Source: Balneolaceae bacterium (GTDB lineage Bacteria > Bacteroidota > Rhodothermia > Balneolales > Balneolaceae). Taken from it: 39,886 nucleotides of DNA. The translations under genes were made by a program, and so were the position numbers. Positions 22,780-31,429 of the stretch are shown piece by piece. Below the pieces are notes generated by a model. The model saw only the letters and a program-made list of their open reading frames with translations. It was not told the DNA's origin and did no database searches. The stretch lies in NCBI GenBank assembly GCA_017643365.1, contig JAEPNO010000024.1:1-39886 (forward strand), written 5' to 3'. The stretch's first letter is position 1. The number at the start of each line of letters is the position of its first letter.

Positions 22780-25384
22780 TTTTGACATTAAATGAAGGTT
22801 GAATGCCTAGATCATATACATGCGTTTGGAAGATTGCCGAGCGAGAAACATTCGTGATCGAAGTAACTGTACCAATACGTTGTTCATCGTACCAGGCATT
22901 TGCTCGATCAAACGTATTATATATCGAAAACGAAGCATCAATTTTCGATCTCTTGAATTGGTTTTTGTACGTCAGCGATACATCAAAACGAGAATAATTG
23001 GGTAAACGATTCGAGTTACCGATTCTACTTGGACTTCCTGTTCCGAAGGTCCATGCCATTAGTAGATTAAATCCTTGATTCAATTCAATATCCACAGTTG
23101 AGGTTAATTGATGTCGGCGATCCCAGCTTGGATTAAAATACTCGCCATTGTTTAACAGCTCGTTTTTTATTTCTGAAATTGAATAGGTGTAGGCATTGGA
23201 TAGTGTGACTTCTTTGTGCCAGTTTTTTACTAAAAATTCTAATCCTTTTGATCGACCATCATTTTCGTAAAACCAGGGAGTTTCTTCATTTCTAAACGAT
23301 TGTGAAATTAAACCGGTGTTCAATTCATGTAACCGTAAATTTGCAAACTGCTTGTTGAAAGCCTCCACCTGCACATAAGCCCAATTACTTGCATGATAAT
23401 ATACTCCACCTGATAAATGATTAACTGAAGAAGGAGGCTGATCCTCGTTCGAAAGAATCCAGAAGTCGTTACTGTTTATGTTATAAAAACTTAGACGATT
23501 GATAAATTGGTAGTTTCTGCTAAAACCGAAACCAATATGTAAGTTCTCATTTTCTCTAATCGATAATTTAATTCGGGGCGAGAACTTTAAATAACCACCA
23601 TTACTAAAATAGTGGAGACGGCTCCCAAGATTTAAACCAACAGTTTCGTTTGCGGCATAATCCCATTGTGAATATACATCAACAAGTTGGCTGGTTCTGC
23701 GGCTGATAAACGATTCTCTCACATCGCCTAACTCGGTGTATTGAACATCAAAATCGGTGTAGTTTACTCCAAAATTTATAGTTCCGGATTCTAGTTGTGC
23801 TTTAAAGCCTTGTTTGAGTTCAACTTGTTTTACACGGTTTTCTAAACTTAAAGGACGGATATTTACAGAATCGGTTTGAGCGCCATTGGCATTAGTTCTT
23901 ACCGGAAAAGCAAAATCTTCTTTCAGATAATCGCTGTTGAAATCGGTGTACCCAAAACTAGATTCAGAATATAAATTCGTATTTAAATTTGCATTAAACT
24001 GAGCACTTATGGTTGCGTTATTCCAATTATTCGTTGTTTGATTTGTAGTTATGATATTCTGTTCATCCCGAAAATAAGATTGTGCGGCTTCATCTTTACC
24101 AAAATAACCACTAATAATAAATTGATTTCCGTTCTCGAATTCTGAATACACCTTTCCATGTAAATCATAAAATGAAGCGTTGGTACTTTGAACATCAATT
24201 TCATCGAGTGAAATGGATCGAATAAACCGATTGTCGAAGCGAGGAGGGACTAGTATTTCCAACTCTCGGTCAACATCCAATCCGTATTCGATCATTTTAG
24301 AATTATTGAACCAATTCAATTCATCCATGTACGACCATCTGCCTGATAGGATAAAACTGGAGGCACCTTTTTTAAGCGGACCTTCGATGGTAGAGGATAC
24401 AGCTGTGTTACTTAATCCGAGTGTTGTTGAAAACTTATTTAACGATCCTGTTCGGGTTATTAACGATAGCGTGCCACCAAGAGGGGCATGAAATTGTGCA
24501 GGCGTGATATCGTAATAAAAACCGCTTGAACGCAGTACATCTGGGTTCATCGCATCGAGTAATCCAAATAAATGACTTTGGCTGTACATGGTTTGCCCAT
24601 CAAGCAGAACCTGAAATCCATCCGATGAACTGCCTCTGATGTTTATTCCATCGTTGATGGCCGTATTCATACTTACAGCCGGTAAAGTTTGCAAAGATCG
24701 TACGGCGTTACTTTCGCCAAGTGGACTAAAACTCCCAACCTTCATCAATCCATACAGCAGCGTATCGGATGGACTATAAAAATTTACGCCCTGCACAATT
24801 ATTTCTTTGCCGTCGTATTTTTTGGGGATAAGGCGAACGGTTACATCAGCTAAGTTTGTCGCTTCTTCCAATGAAACCGTTATTTGTTGACTCGCATAGC
24901 CGACATAGCTAACCAAAAGCGAAATTGATGGTTCAGAAAGCATAGCAGAAATACTAAACCTTCCCGTTGCATCGCTGTTTACGCCTTTAATTTGACCAAG
25001 CTCACGCCAAGAAATGGTAGCAAAGGGAAGACGCTCGCCTGTATAGGCATCAACAACAAAACCATGAATATTCACCTCTGAAGTTGAGCTAACTTCTCCG
25101 GTTTTATAAATGATAGCCTGATTTCGATTGTCGTTCACTTTTAATCCCAAGCCGGAACTTTGAATCGTTTGTTCTAGAATTTCAAAAAGATCAGATGGAT
25201 CGGCATCAAAACTTATGCGGATGTCGGCAATTAAGGCTTCGCGATATAAAAAACGGTATTCCGTGTGCGATTCAATATCACGGATGATCTCAAGCAGCGC
25301 TTTATTTTGATAGGAATAATCCTGCGCAGAAACCGCAGCTGTGAACATTAAAAACCACCCGATACAACTATAAAATCGCAGCAT
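22769..25384 (-). CDS. STN-domain TonB-dependent transducer/receptor
   Basis: An 871-residue outer-membrane receptor. After the signal peptide (ending AVSAQ) an STN domain covers about 22-95 (YSYQNKALLEIIRDIESHTE, IRISFDADPSDLFEILEQTI), as in FecA-type receptors that signal across the periplasm to a FecR anti-sigma. A CarboxypepD_reg-like domain (about 105-195; GFVVDAYTGERLPFATI), a plug (SMNTAINDGINIRGSSSDGF, LLDGQTMYSQSHLFGLLDAM) and the barrel follow, ending QPSFNVKISY. It begins 11 bp after the fecR-like gene, which supports co-regulation through the sigma factor at 27595. The substrate is unknown. Confidence 0.94.
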   Translation of the reverse strand: MLRFYSCIGWFLMFTAAVSAQDYSYQNKALLEIIRDIESHTEYRFLYREALIADIRISFDADPSDLFEILEQTIQSSGLGLKVNDNRNQAIIYKTGEVSSTSEVNIHGFVVDAYTGERLPFATISWRELGQIKGVNSDATGRFSISAMLSEPSISLLVSYVGYASQQITVSLEEATNLADVTVRLIPKKYDGKEIIVQGVNFYSPSDTLLYGLMKVGSFSPLGESNAVRSLQTLPAVSMNTAINDGINIRGSSSDGFQVLLDGQTMYSQSHLFGLLDAMNPDVLRSSGFYYDITPAQFHAPLGGTLSLITRTGSLNKFSTTLGLSNTAVSSTIEGPLKKGASSFILSGRWSYMDELNWFNNSKMIEYGLDVDRELEILVPPRFDNRFIRSISLDEIDVQSTNASFYDLHGKVYSEFENGNQFIISGYFGKDEAAQSYFRDEQNIITTNQTTNNWNNATISAQFNANLNTNLYSESSFGYTDFNSDYLKEDFAFPVRTNANGAQTDSVNIRPLSLENRVKQVELKQGFKAQLESGTINFGVNYTDFDVQYTELGDVRESFISRRTSQLVDVYSQWDYAANETVGLNLGSRLHYFSNGGYLKFSPRIKLSIRENENLHIGFGFSRNYQFINRLSFYNINSNDFWILSNEDQPPSSVNHLSGGVYYHASNWAYVQVEAFNKQFANLRLHELNTGLISQSFRNEETPWFYENDGRSKGLEFLVKNWHKEVTLSNAYTYSISEIKNELLNNGEYFNPSWDRRHQLTSTVDIELNQGFNLLMAWTFGTGSPSRIGNSNRLPNYSRFDVSLTYKNQFKRSKIDASFSIYNTFDRANAWYDEQRIGTVTSITNVSRSAIFQTHVYDLGIQPSFNVKISY

Positions 25385-25395
25385 TGAAATGTTGG

Positions 25396-26358
25396 CTATT
25401 CCATTGAGATAAATTCGTATTCGTTGGCATTTACAGAGCGGAAGGTTCCGCCTAAAACTAAGCCCAAATCGTCGAGGGTCTGAGTAACAGAATCTAGTAT
25501 GAGCGTACCTGTAATTTCTGAACGATCCTGAAGTTGATCAATATTTACGATAACCCCAAAATGTTGATTGATTTCGTTTATTACTTCGGCAGGATCAGAA
25601 CTATTGAACACTAAACTGTTTGATTGCCAATCGGTAAATTCTTCGGCGTTTGATTCAGAAAGTAATTGTAGCTCACTTTTGGTGATTTCAGAAGCCTGTC
25701 CGGGCTGCAAAATAACGGCTTCATCGGTCTGGTTTGATGAAAATGACACACTGCCTTCTTCAAGGTAAACAACCGCCTTGCCGCCCCAGTTGCTCAAATT
25801 AAAGCGAGTACCCAGCACAGTTACTGTACCAAAGGTTGCATCAACGGTGAACGGCGAATCAGGATTCGATACTACATCAAAGAAGGCCTCGCCTTCAATG
25901 CTGTAGCTTCGGTTGGTAGATGATCGATCAACAAAGAGTTTAGAATATGGACGAAGCGTAACTTCCGAGCCGTCTTGTAGGGTTACTTGCTCGATGGTGG
26001 ATTCACTCTGGGCCATCAATTCAAGTTGTGGCTGCATTTGCAACCAGAAGAACCCAATAAATGCGGCGATTAGCACCACAGCAGCAGAAGCCCAAGCAAA
26101 AGTAGAGGTGCGACTAAAGAGAGGAGTAACATTGGCTTTTCTCTGTGTTGTTTGTTTACTGATTTGATTCCAAATGTTATCAGAAACTGTTGCAGGTATG
26201 CTATACGTTGCCAGTTCTTTATTTTTGATGGCAATTAGCTGATCAATCAACGGATTTCCTAAATCAGCAAAAGACGAACCTGTGTTTAAGCTAGCTTCAA
26301 TTTCTTGGGCTAGCATTAAATCGGGATCGTTTGGAGGAAGTTGTTGATCAGTTGCCAT
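25396..26358 (-). CDS. FecR-type anti-sigma factor
   Basis: A 320-residue single-pass inner-membrane protein. The cytoplasmic N-terminal domain (about 1-85) would bind the sigma factor. A transmembrane helix lies at about 89-108 (FAWASAAVVLIAAFIGFFWL). The periplasmic FecR domain has QVTLQDGSEVTLRPYSKLFV, IEGEAFFDV and GTVTVLGTRFNLS, and a C-terminal DUF4974 domain (LVFNSSDPAEVINEINQHF, GTLILDSVTQTLDDLGLVLG) contacts the STN domain of its receptor. It lies directly upstream of the STN receptor. It is separated from the sigma gene by a lipoprotein gene with its own terminator, which is not the usual order. Confidence 0.93.
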   Translation of the reverse strand: MATDQQLPPNDPDLMLAQEIEASLNTGSSFADLGNPLIDQLIAIKNKELATYSIPATVSDNIWNQISKQTTQRKANVTPLFSRTSTFAWASAAVVLIAAFIGFFWLQMQPQLELMAQSESTIEQVTLQDGSEVTLRPYSKLFVDRSSTNRSYSIEGEAFFDVVSNPDSPFTVDATFGTVTVLGTRFNLSNWGGKAVVYLEEGSVSFSSNQTDEAVILQPGQASEITKSELQLLSESNAEEFTDWQSNSLVFNSSDPAEVINEINQHFGVIVNIDQLQDRSEITGTLILDSVTQTLDDLGLVLGGTFRSVNANEYEFISME

Positions 26359-26378
26359 GATGTTATCAAAAAATAGAA

Positions 26379-26402
26379 GCAGGTCGCATTATCACGACCT
26401 GC
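26379..26402 (-). terminator. Terminator between lipoprotein gene and fecR-like gene
   Basis: GCAGGTCG (26379-26386) pairs perfectly with CGACCTGC (26395-26402) around an 8-nt loop. On the minus strand the stem is followed by tctattttttg. It lies 12 bp past the stop of the unknown lipoprotein gene and 20 bp before the ATG of the anti-sigma gene, so it can end or attenuate the upstream transcript. Confidence 0.85.
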
Positions 26403-26414
26403 ATTCGAGTTTAT

Positions 26415-27350
26415 TTAGTTACCGCCTCTGCGATCAGTATTGCTGTCTCGACGCTCGCCATCACCTAGAGCAAATCGAATAGTATTAGGAAGTTTGTTGA
26501 ATCGCATTAGAGCTGTTCCATCTTCCGATAAGTCGATAGTTCCTTCCATTACGGTCTCTTCAGGAACACCATCGATGGTTTTATTCATAGTTACGCTGTA
26601 TGTGATGGTACCACTTACGGCAAATTCTAGCGAACCGTGAGCTTTAACAGTGTCTTTGTTTACTTCGATGTTTGTGAATTCTAAATCCACATTGTACGAA
26701 CGTGAAGCTTCAACTGAATCGCGTGTTACGCCTGCTGCATTTCCAGTTCCGGTGTGTGTTCCGCTAAGTGTTAAGAGAGAGCTGGTTGAATGAATACCTG
26801 CTAAGCGGAAGTCATCGGCTTTTGAAAAGCTACTGCTACGGAATTTTCCGGTATGTTGCCCTGCTTTGGTGCCAGAGTAAGCAATTGCTTCGATATTCTC
26901 CTTGTCTTGGCGTGGGAACTCGATAAATCCGCCTTCAAGATCTGTAAATATAATTGCCTGGTTCACATCAATTGATTTACTAAAGGCACCGTTTTCTACA
27001 CTGCGAGAGTAATCAAGGCTGTGGATACCTGTTTCGGGGTCGTAGCTGTAGGTATAGTTGCGCTCACGTCCGCGACCATCATTCCCACGATCAGGATCAG
27101 GTTTGAAACGTGCATCTGTACTGCCGTAGCTGATTCCTTCTGATGATACATCAGAAAAAGCGTCGTATAAACTGCTCATCATACCGGATTCATCGTCGGC
27201 GATGGAAGTAGTTACAATGTGTGCAGCCAGGTCAACGTCTTCAGCCGAAATTGCTTCAACATCGTTATTAACTGATGAACAAGCACCAAAAGTTACCAAT
27301 AAGGCAAGTGCCAGAAGAGATAGGTTGTTTAAGTTGCTTAGTTTTTTCAT
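26415..27350 (-). CDS. Unknown lipoprotein within the sigma/anti-sigma cassette
   Basis: I do not recognise this protein. It has 311 residues, with a basic N-terminus and lipobox TFGAC (cysteine at about 25). Mature features are an acidic first segment, an arginine/aspartate/glycine-rich patch (FKPDPDRGNDGRGRERNYTY), a middle with beta-like stretches (LAGIHSTSSLLTLSGTHTGT, GSLEFAVSGTITYSVTMNKT) and a charged, glycine-rich tail (DGERRDSNTDRRGGN). It sits between the ECF sigma gene and fecR. It has an SD-like agagg before its ATG and its own terminator after it. Position suggests it is a target of that sigma factor; its function cannot be read from sequence. Confidence 0.75.
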   Translation of the reverse strand: MKKLSNLNNLSLLALALLVTFGACSSVNNDVEAISAEDVDLAAHIVTTSIADDESGMMSSLYDAFSDVSSEGISYGSTDARFKPDPDRGNDGRGRERNYTYSYDPETGIHSLDYSRSVENGAFSKSIDVNQAIIFTDLEGGFIEFPRQDKENIEAIAYSGTKAGQHTGKFRSSSFSKADDFRLAGIHSTSSLLTLSGTHTGTGNAAGVTRDSVEASRSYNVDLEFTNIEVNKDTVKAHGSLEFAVSGTITYSVTMNKTIDGVPEETVMEGTIDLSEDGTALMRFNKLPNTIRFALGDGERRDSNTDRRGGN

Positions 27351-27372
27351 TTGAGTTACCTCTGATAATTAA

Positions 27373-27404
27373 TTAAGGATTTATTTTTTGTGACTCATCC
27401 TTAA
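27373..27404. promoter_or_regulatory. Inverted repeat in leader of the lipoprotein gene
   Basis: TTAAGGAT (27373-27380) and ATCCTTAA (27397-27404) are perfect inverted half-sites separated by 16 bp. They lie 23-54 bp upstream of the lipoprotein ATG. They could be an operator or a 5'-UTR hairpin. Confidence 0.4.
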
Positions 27405-27429
27405 TACACCTGAGATTAATGCTACCCCC
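27402..27429 (-). promoter_or_regulatory. Candidate ECF-type promoter for the lipoprotein gene
   Basis: On the minus strand GGGGGTA (27429-27423) and TGTATTA (27408-27402) are spaced by 14 nt, a G-rich upstream element and A/T downstream box that would suit an ECF sigma factor. It would give a leader of about 45 nt. This rests on the shape of the site only; no second copy was found in the window to compare. Confidence 0.25.
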
Positions 27430-27454
27430 AATCGAATTCAATTTTTTTTATTAA

Positions 27455-27582
27455 GTGAAAAGTGAAAAGTGAAAAGTGAAAAGGAGGGCTGTTGGTCAAT
27501 TTCGGATATTTTAACCAGAAACCAGAAACCAGAAACCAGAAACCAGAAACCAGAAACCAATAACCAAATTCCAATAACCAAT
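27455..27582. repeat. Two heptamer tandem repeats
   Basis: Four copies of gtgaaaa (27455-27482) and six of aaccaga (27513-27554), the second decaying into aaccaataaccaaattccaa up to about 27582. Both lie in the 240-bp gap between the ECF sigma gene and the lipoprotein gene, and the second ends only about 13 bp from the sigma stop. Confidence 0.9.
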
Positions 27583-27594
27583 ATCTGAAACCAG

Positions 27595-28179
27595 CTACCT
27601 AAAGCCATCGAGCTTGTTGCGTAAATCTTTCAGCGCTAATCCCATATGGTTCTCGATCGTTTTTACCGAAACCCCGAGCACTTCAGCAGCACTTTTGTAG
27701 GTGAATTCCTGAATGAAGCATAATCGAAATACTTCCTGTCGTTTTTCCGGCATTTGATTGATAGCATTAGTCAATGCCTCGGCAAGTTCCTGATTCTCGA
27801 TATTAGCGTCAGCTTTTTGGTCAGACTCTGTAGCCTCTGTTTCGGCATTTTCATCAAACTTTGAATGATCTCGAAATAAGTTCAGCATTCGCGTATAGGC
27901 AATTCTGAAAAGATAGGCCCTTAGAGACTTTTGCTCATCAATTTCTTCTCGCTTTTCCCAAATCATAACAAATGCTTGCTGAACCAGATCTTCTGCTTGC
28001 TGTTCTGAGAGTCCTTTTTTTAGCAAAAAGTGGTAGAGATAGGAGTGATGTACATCAAAAAAGAGTTTAAACGCTTTATGATCGCCAGATTTAATGGCGA
28101 GCAACAATTCAGGATTATCCTTGTTATTCTCTTTGCGGAGCGCTAAAAGAATTAATAAATAGAACATCAAAAATTTCAT
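27595..28179 (-). CDS. ECF RNA polymerase sigma factor (FecI-like)
   Basis: A sigma-70 group 4 factor of 194 residues from the ATG at 28179 (190 from 28167; an in-frame TTG exists at 28203). Region 2 has HKAFKLFFDVHHSYLYHFLL, EDLVQQAFVMIWEKREEID and SLRAYLFRIAYTRMLNLFRD. Region 4 has MPEKRQEVFRLCFIQEFTYK, SAAEVLGVSVKTIENHMGLA and LKDLR, i.e. an intact helix-turn-helix. It should act with the FecR-like protein and STN receptor encoded downstream. The first 14 residues (MKFLMFYLLILLAL) are strongly hydrophobic, which is unusual; a start closer to RKENNKDNPELL would be more normal, but no ATG, GTG or TTG is available right there. Confidence 0.9.
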   Translation of the reverse strand: MKFLMFYLLILLALRKENNKDNPELLLAIKSGDHKAFKLFFDVHHSYLYHFLLKKGLSEQQAEDLVQQAFVMIWEKREEIDEQKSLRAYLFRIAYTRMLNLFRDHSKFDENAETEATESDQKADANIENQELAEALTNAINQMPEKRQEVFRLCFIQEFTYKSAAEVLGVSVKTIENHMGLALKDLRNKLDGFR

Positions 28180-28239
28180 GCCCGAATATACAGGCAATTT
28201 CAAAACTTGTGCGTACTTTTATAGCAACTTTGCAGGCGT

Positions 28240-29040
28240 ATGATTTTTCTGATTCTCTTACTTACTCTAGGCTTTGATACAACCCAACATAAAGAGGTTG
28301 AGGTTTTTAAGCGTGAAATCAACGGTGTAATCGAAATTTGGGCGATGAACCCGAATATCTATCCTGTAACGGTAGAATTATCAGCAACGCTAACTAATCT
28401 AAATAGTGATAAACCGTTACCGCATATCGAAGTATTAACTTACGATCGCGAGGAAAAGCTTTTTACCTTGGTTCCGGTTGATCCGGCAAAAGCCTGGAAT
28501 TTTGAAACCAATTACATCACGTATACAGGAGATGTATATGCCCGCCATGACGATTCATTTCAATATCGATTTCCATTTAGAAATGGCAGCACGTTTGGTG
28601 TTTCGCAGGGTTTTGGAGGTGAGTTTTCGCATCAGGGAAATATTCAATATTCCATCGATTTTATGATGCCGGAGGGTACTCCAATCTATGCCGCTCGCGA
28701 CGGAATGGTGATAGAAGTAAAAGAAGATTCACAAAGTGGAGGCGACGACAAAAAGTATGTAGATGAAGCAAATACGATCACGATTCTACATGGCGATGGA
28801 ACCATGGCCGATTATTCGCATCTGCAATTTAATGGGGCACACGTTCGCGTAGGTCAATCGATAAAACTAGGGCAGTTTATAGGGTATTCAGGTTCAACAG
28901 GATTTGTAACCGGTCCTCATCTTCATTTTGGCGTAAAAAAGACATTGCAAGGAGGGAAGTACGAAACCATTCCCATAAAATTTGCTACGCCAAATGGCCC
29001 GGTAGTTCCTCAAGAAGGGAAGCGATACCGAGCGTATTGA
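28240..29040 (+). CDS. Extracytoplasmic M23 (LytM-type) metallopeptidase
   Basis: A 266-residue protein with a short hydrophobic N-terminus (MIFLILLLTLGF), probably an export signal. An N-terminal beta domain (about 20-105) precedes the M23 peptidase domain: FGVSQGFGGEFSHQGNIQYS with the His and following Asp of the metal site (spaced wider than H-x-x-x-D), then MPEGTPIYAARDGMV, DYSHLQ and GPHLHFGV with the other zinc ligands. Relatives cleave peptidoglycan cross-links or act as scaffolds for amidases. The metal ligands are all present, so an active enzyme is likely. It is divergent from the sigma gene and ends 2 bp before the convergent SPFH gene. Confidence 0.88.
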   Translation: MIFLILLLTLGFDTTQHKEVEVFKREINGVIEIWAMNPNIYPVTVELSATLTNLNSDKPLPHIEVLTYDREEKLFTLVPVDPAKAWNFETNYITYTGDVYARHDDSFQYRFPFRNGSTFGVSQGFGGEFSHQGNIQYSIDFMMPEGTPIYAARDGMVIEVKEDSQSGGDDKKYVDEANTITILHGDGTMADYSHLQFNGAHVRVGQSIKLGQFIGYSGSTGFVTGPHLHFGVKKTLQGGKYETIPIKFATPNGPVVPQEGKRYRAY

Positions 29041-29042
29041 GT

Positions 29043-29996
29043 TTATTTTTTAGAACTCGATTTAAGATTTAACTCATTCAGCGATAAACCTTCCATCACC
29101 GTTTCGTAGTTTGAGATATCTTTTGGCAAGATGATGTCGTTACTCTCGCGTGCCAAGCCTTTCAGCTTTCCTAAGTATTTTTCAGCAAGTCGAAGTCGCA
29201 TTGCTTCGGTTCCCATTGGTGAATTCAAAGCTTCGGCTACTTTTTCTATAGAGATCGCGGTGGCTTCAGCCAATGATTCGATTTCTTTCGCCACACCCTC
29301 AGCTTCGTTTATGCGGCTTTGCATTTCAGCTTCAGAAATATTGATGATTTCAGCTCGAATCCCTTCCGCATCGTTAATTTTCGAGCCCTTAACACCTTCA
29401 GATCGGGCGATTACTGCACGGCGATCACGTTCGGCAGTCATCTGACGTTCCATCGCTTTTTGAACCGTTCTGGGCGTGATAATATTTTTGATTTCGTAGC
29501 GATGAACTTTTATACCCCAAGGCATTTCCATTTCTGCCAATACCTTTACAACCTCTTTACTCATAAAAGCACGCTCTTCGAAGGTCTCGTCAAGATCCAT
29601 CAAACCAATTACAGAACGGGTTGTAGTTTGAGACAGTTGAATGGCAGCATTTCTGTAATCAGTCACGCCGTAACTGGCATTTACAGGATCCATTACACTC
29701 ATGTAGATCACACCATCTACCTCAACCTTAACATTGTCTTTGGTGAAGCATTCTTGAGGTTCTACTTCGATGGTTTCCTCACGCAAATCTTGTTTGTAAA
29801 CCACTTTATCAACAAAAGGGATTAAGGCATGAAATCCAGGCCCTAAGGTTTTTTGGTAATTTCCAAGTCGCTCAACGATATAGGCAAACTGATTAGGCAC
29901 CAATCGGAATGACATGATCACTTTTACCAATAGATAAACCATAAAGGCCATCACCAAAGCAAAACTTACGTTTTCTATTATTTCAAAGATCGACAT
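29043..29996 (-). CDS. SPFH/Band 7 (slipin/paraslipin) protein, second of tandem pair
   Basis: A 317-residue stomatin-like membrane scaffold. An N-terminal hydrophobic segment (about 10-28) is followed by the SPFH core: IVERLGNYQKTLGPGFHALI, PFVDKVVYKQDLREETIEVE, the DNVKVEVDGVIYMSVMDP strand and YEIKNIITPRTVQKAMERQM. A long alanine/glutamate-rich coiled coil (about 185-265) follows. Such proteins oligomerise into membrane rings and work with NfeD proteins in membrane quality control. It begins 2 bp after its paralogue, with the NfeD gene first in the operon. Confidence 0.92.
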   Translation of the reverse strand: MSIFEIIENVSFALVMAFMVYLLVKVIMSFRLVPNQFAYIVERLGNYQKTLGPGFHALIPFVDKVVYKQDLREETIEVEPQECFTKDNVKVEVDGVIYMSVMDPVNASYGVTDYRNAAIQLSQTTTRSVIGLMDLDETFEERAFMSKEVVKVLAEMEMPWGIKVHRYEIKNIITPRTVQKAMERQMTAERDRRAVIARSEGVKGSKINDAEGIRAEIINISEAEMQSRINEAEGVAKEIESLAEATAISIEKVAEALNSPMGTEAMRLRLAEKYLGKLKGLARESNDIILPKDISNYETVMEGLSLNELNLKSSSKK

Positions 29997-29998
29997 GG

Positions 29999-30922
29999 TT
30001 ACTCTCCTTTTGATTTTGTGTGATCGCTGACTTTGCTAACCCCTTCGAAAAAGGTTTTTAAATTTGCAGTTTCGGTTGGCAGTACCGAAATATTCGAGGA
30101 TTCAATAATCCGTCCAAACTCATCGATGTATTGCTCCACTAATTTGGTTTTAACAGCTAATTCGCCACCGGGGTGTTGCATTGCCTGGGCAATACGTTTG
30201 ATGCCGTTAGCCGTAGCCTCAGCCACTAATTCGATCTCTTTAGCTTTACCTAATGCTTCGTTAATACGTTTTTGACGATTGGCTTCAGAAATCAAAACCT
30301 GACTGCTTTGCTGTCCTTCCGATTCGTTAATGCGCGACTGCCGGAATCCTTCGGAATGGGTGATTTCAGCTCGTTTTTCACGTTCGGCTTCCATCTGTTT
30401 CTCCATGGTATCTACAATTTCGTTGGATGGCCGGATATTCTTGATTTCGTAGCGCAGTACTTTAATTCCCCATGGTTCGGCTGCTTTGTCGATTTCACGA
30501 ACGATATTTTCATTCATTTTTTCGCGCTCGCTAAAGGTATCGTCAAGCGTGATTTTACCAACTTCGCTACGCATGGTAGTTTGTGCAAGATTAACCGCTG
30601 CCGCCTGATAATTTGATATCCCATAACTAGCTTTGTATGCATCCATCACTTTAATGTACACAAGGCCATCAACGGCAACTTCAATGTTGTCTTTGGTGAT
30701 ACAAGTTTGGCTGGGAACATCCAGTACTTGCTCGCGCATTTCACGCCGATAAGCTGGACGATCGACGAATGGTACCAAAAAATGAAATCCCGGTGATAAA
30801 TTCTTTTTGAACTTACCTAATCGCTCCTGAATTACTTCTTCACGAAACTCAACAATGATGAAAAGTCGGGTGAAAATGAAATACATCAACAAAATGGATA
30901 AGAGTGTAAATGTCCAAAACAT
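29999..30922 (-). CDS. SPFH/Band 7 (slipin/paraslipin) protein, first of tandem pair
   Basis: A 307-residue paralogue of the next gene. An N-terminal transmembrane helix (about 3-24) is followed by EEVIQERLGKFKKNLSPGFH, FLVPFVDRPAYRREMREQVL, DNIEVAVDGLVYIKVMDAYK, RYEIKNIRPSNEIVDTMEKQ and a charged coiled coil (ESEGQQSSQVLISEANRQKR). The two are similar over the whole SPFH core but differ in the C-terminal coiled coil and tail, so they may form a hetero-oligomer. It is located between the NfeD gene (15 bp upstream) and the second SPFH gene (2 bp). Confidence 0.92.
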   Translation of the reverse strand: MFWTFTLLSILLMYFIFTRLFIIVEFREEVIQERLGKFKKNLSPGFHFLVPFVDRPAYRREMREQVLDVPSQTCITKDNIEVAVDGLVYIKVMDAYKASYGISNYQAAAVNLAQTTMRSEVGKITLDDTFSEREKMNENIVREIDKAAEPWGIKVLRYEIKNIRPSNEIVDTMEKQMEAEREKRAEITHSEGFRQSRINESEGQQSSQVLISEANRQKRINEALGKAKEIELVAEATANGIKRIAQAMQHPGGELAVKTKLVEQYIDEFGRIIESSNISVLPTETANLKTFFEGVSKVSDHTKSKGE

Positions 30923-30937
30923 AGACGATGCCCTTTG

Positions 30938-31429
30938 TTATTCTTTTAATTTCTGTTGTTGGGTTGGTGGCTCAATACTATCAACCGGTTCTACAATCCA
31001 GGTGGTATTGTCGCGGTATTTTATGCGAACTCTAGATCCTGCAGGAACATCGCCGTCAATAGTGCGTGCCTGCCAAGAAATACCCTGAAATCGAATTCTT
31101 CCTTCGTTAGTCAGATCGTTGATGTCTTCAACTACATCCACAATTTGATCCATCGCTTCAAAATCTTCATCAGCAAATTTATATGTGGCTTCTCCGCCAA
31201 AATATTTCTTGATGAAGGGTAAAGCTCCAACCGTTAACACCACTGACGTAAGGAACCATGCCAAAGTTGCAGTGGTTGGGTCAGTTAGCAATCCTAAAAA
31301 CCGTAACACACCAACCAGTAAACCGCTGAACCCTAAAATTAATGCCATGCCACTAGGTAAAGCTGCTTCCAGAGCCATAAGTATGATGCCACCGATTAGA
31401 AAAATCCAGGTAAGTGTTTCGCCGTCCAT
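30938..31429 (-). CDS. NfeD family membrane protein
   Basis: A 163-residue short-form NfeD. Three or so transmembrane helices occupy about 8-75 (LTWIFLIGGIILMALEAALP, GLLVGVLRFLGLL, AWFLTSVVLTVGALPFI). A soluble OB-fold C-terminal domain (about 105-152) has NEGRIRFQGISWQART, then VPAGSRVRIKYRDNTTWIVE. Genes of this family are almost always beside slipin/SPFH genes, as here, and the products are thought to regulate or cap the SPFH assembly. It is the first gene of the three-gene leftward operon. Confidence 0.92.
   Translation of the reverse strand: MDGETLTWIFLIGGIILMALEAALPSGMALILGFSGLLVGVLRFLGLLTDPTTATLAWFLTSVVLTVGALPFIKKYFGGEATYKFADEDFEAMDQIVDVVEDINDLTNEGRIRFQGISWQARTIDGDVPAGSRVRIKYRDNTTWIVEPVDSIEPPTQQQKLKE

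Noticed and set aside
27513-27582. CRISPR-like array
   Set aside because: The 7-bp units are directly adjacent with no spacers; it is a microsatellite.
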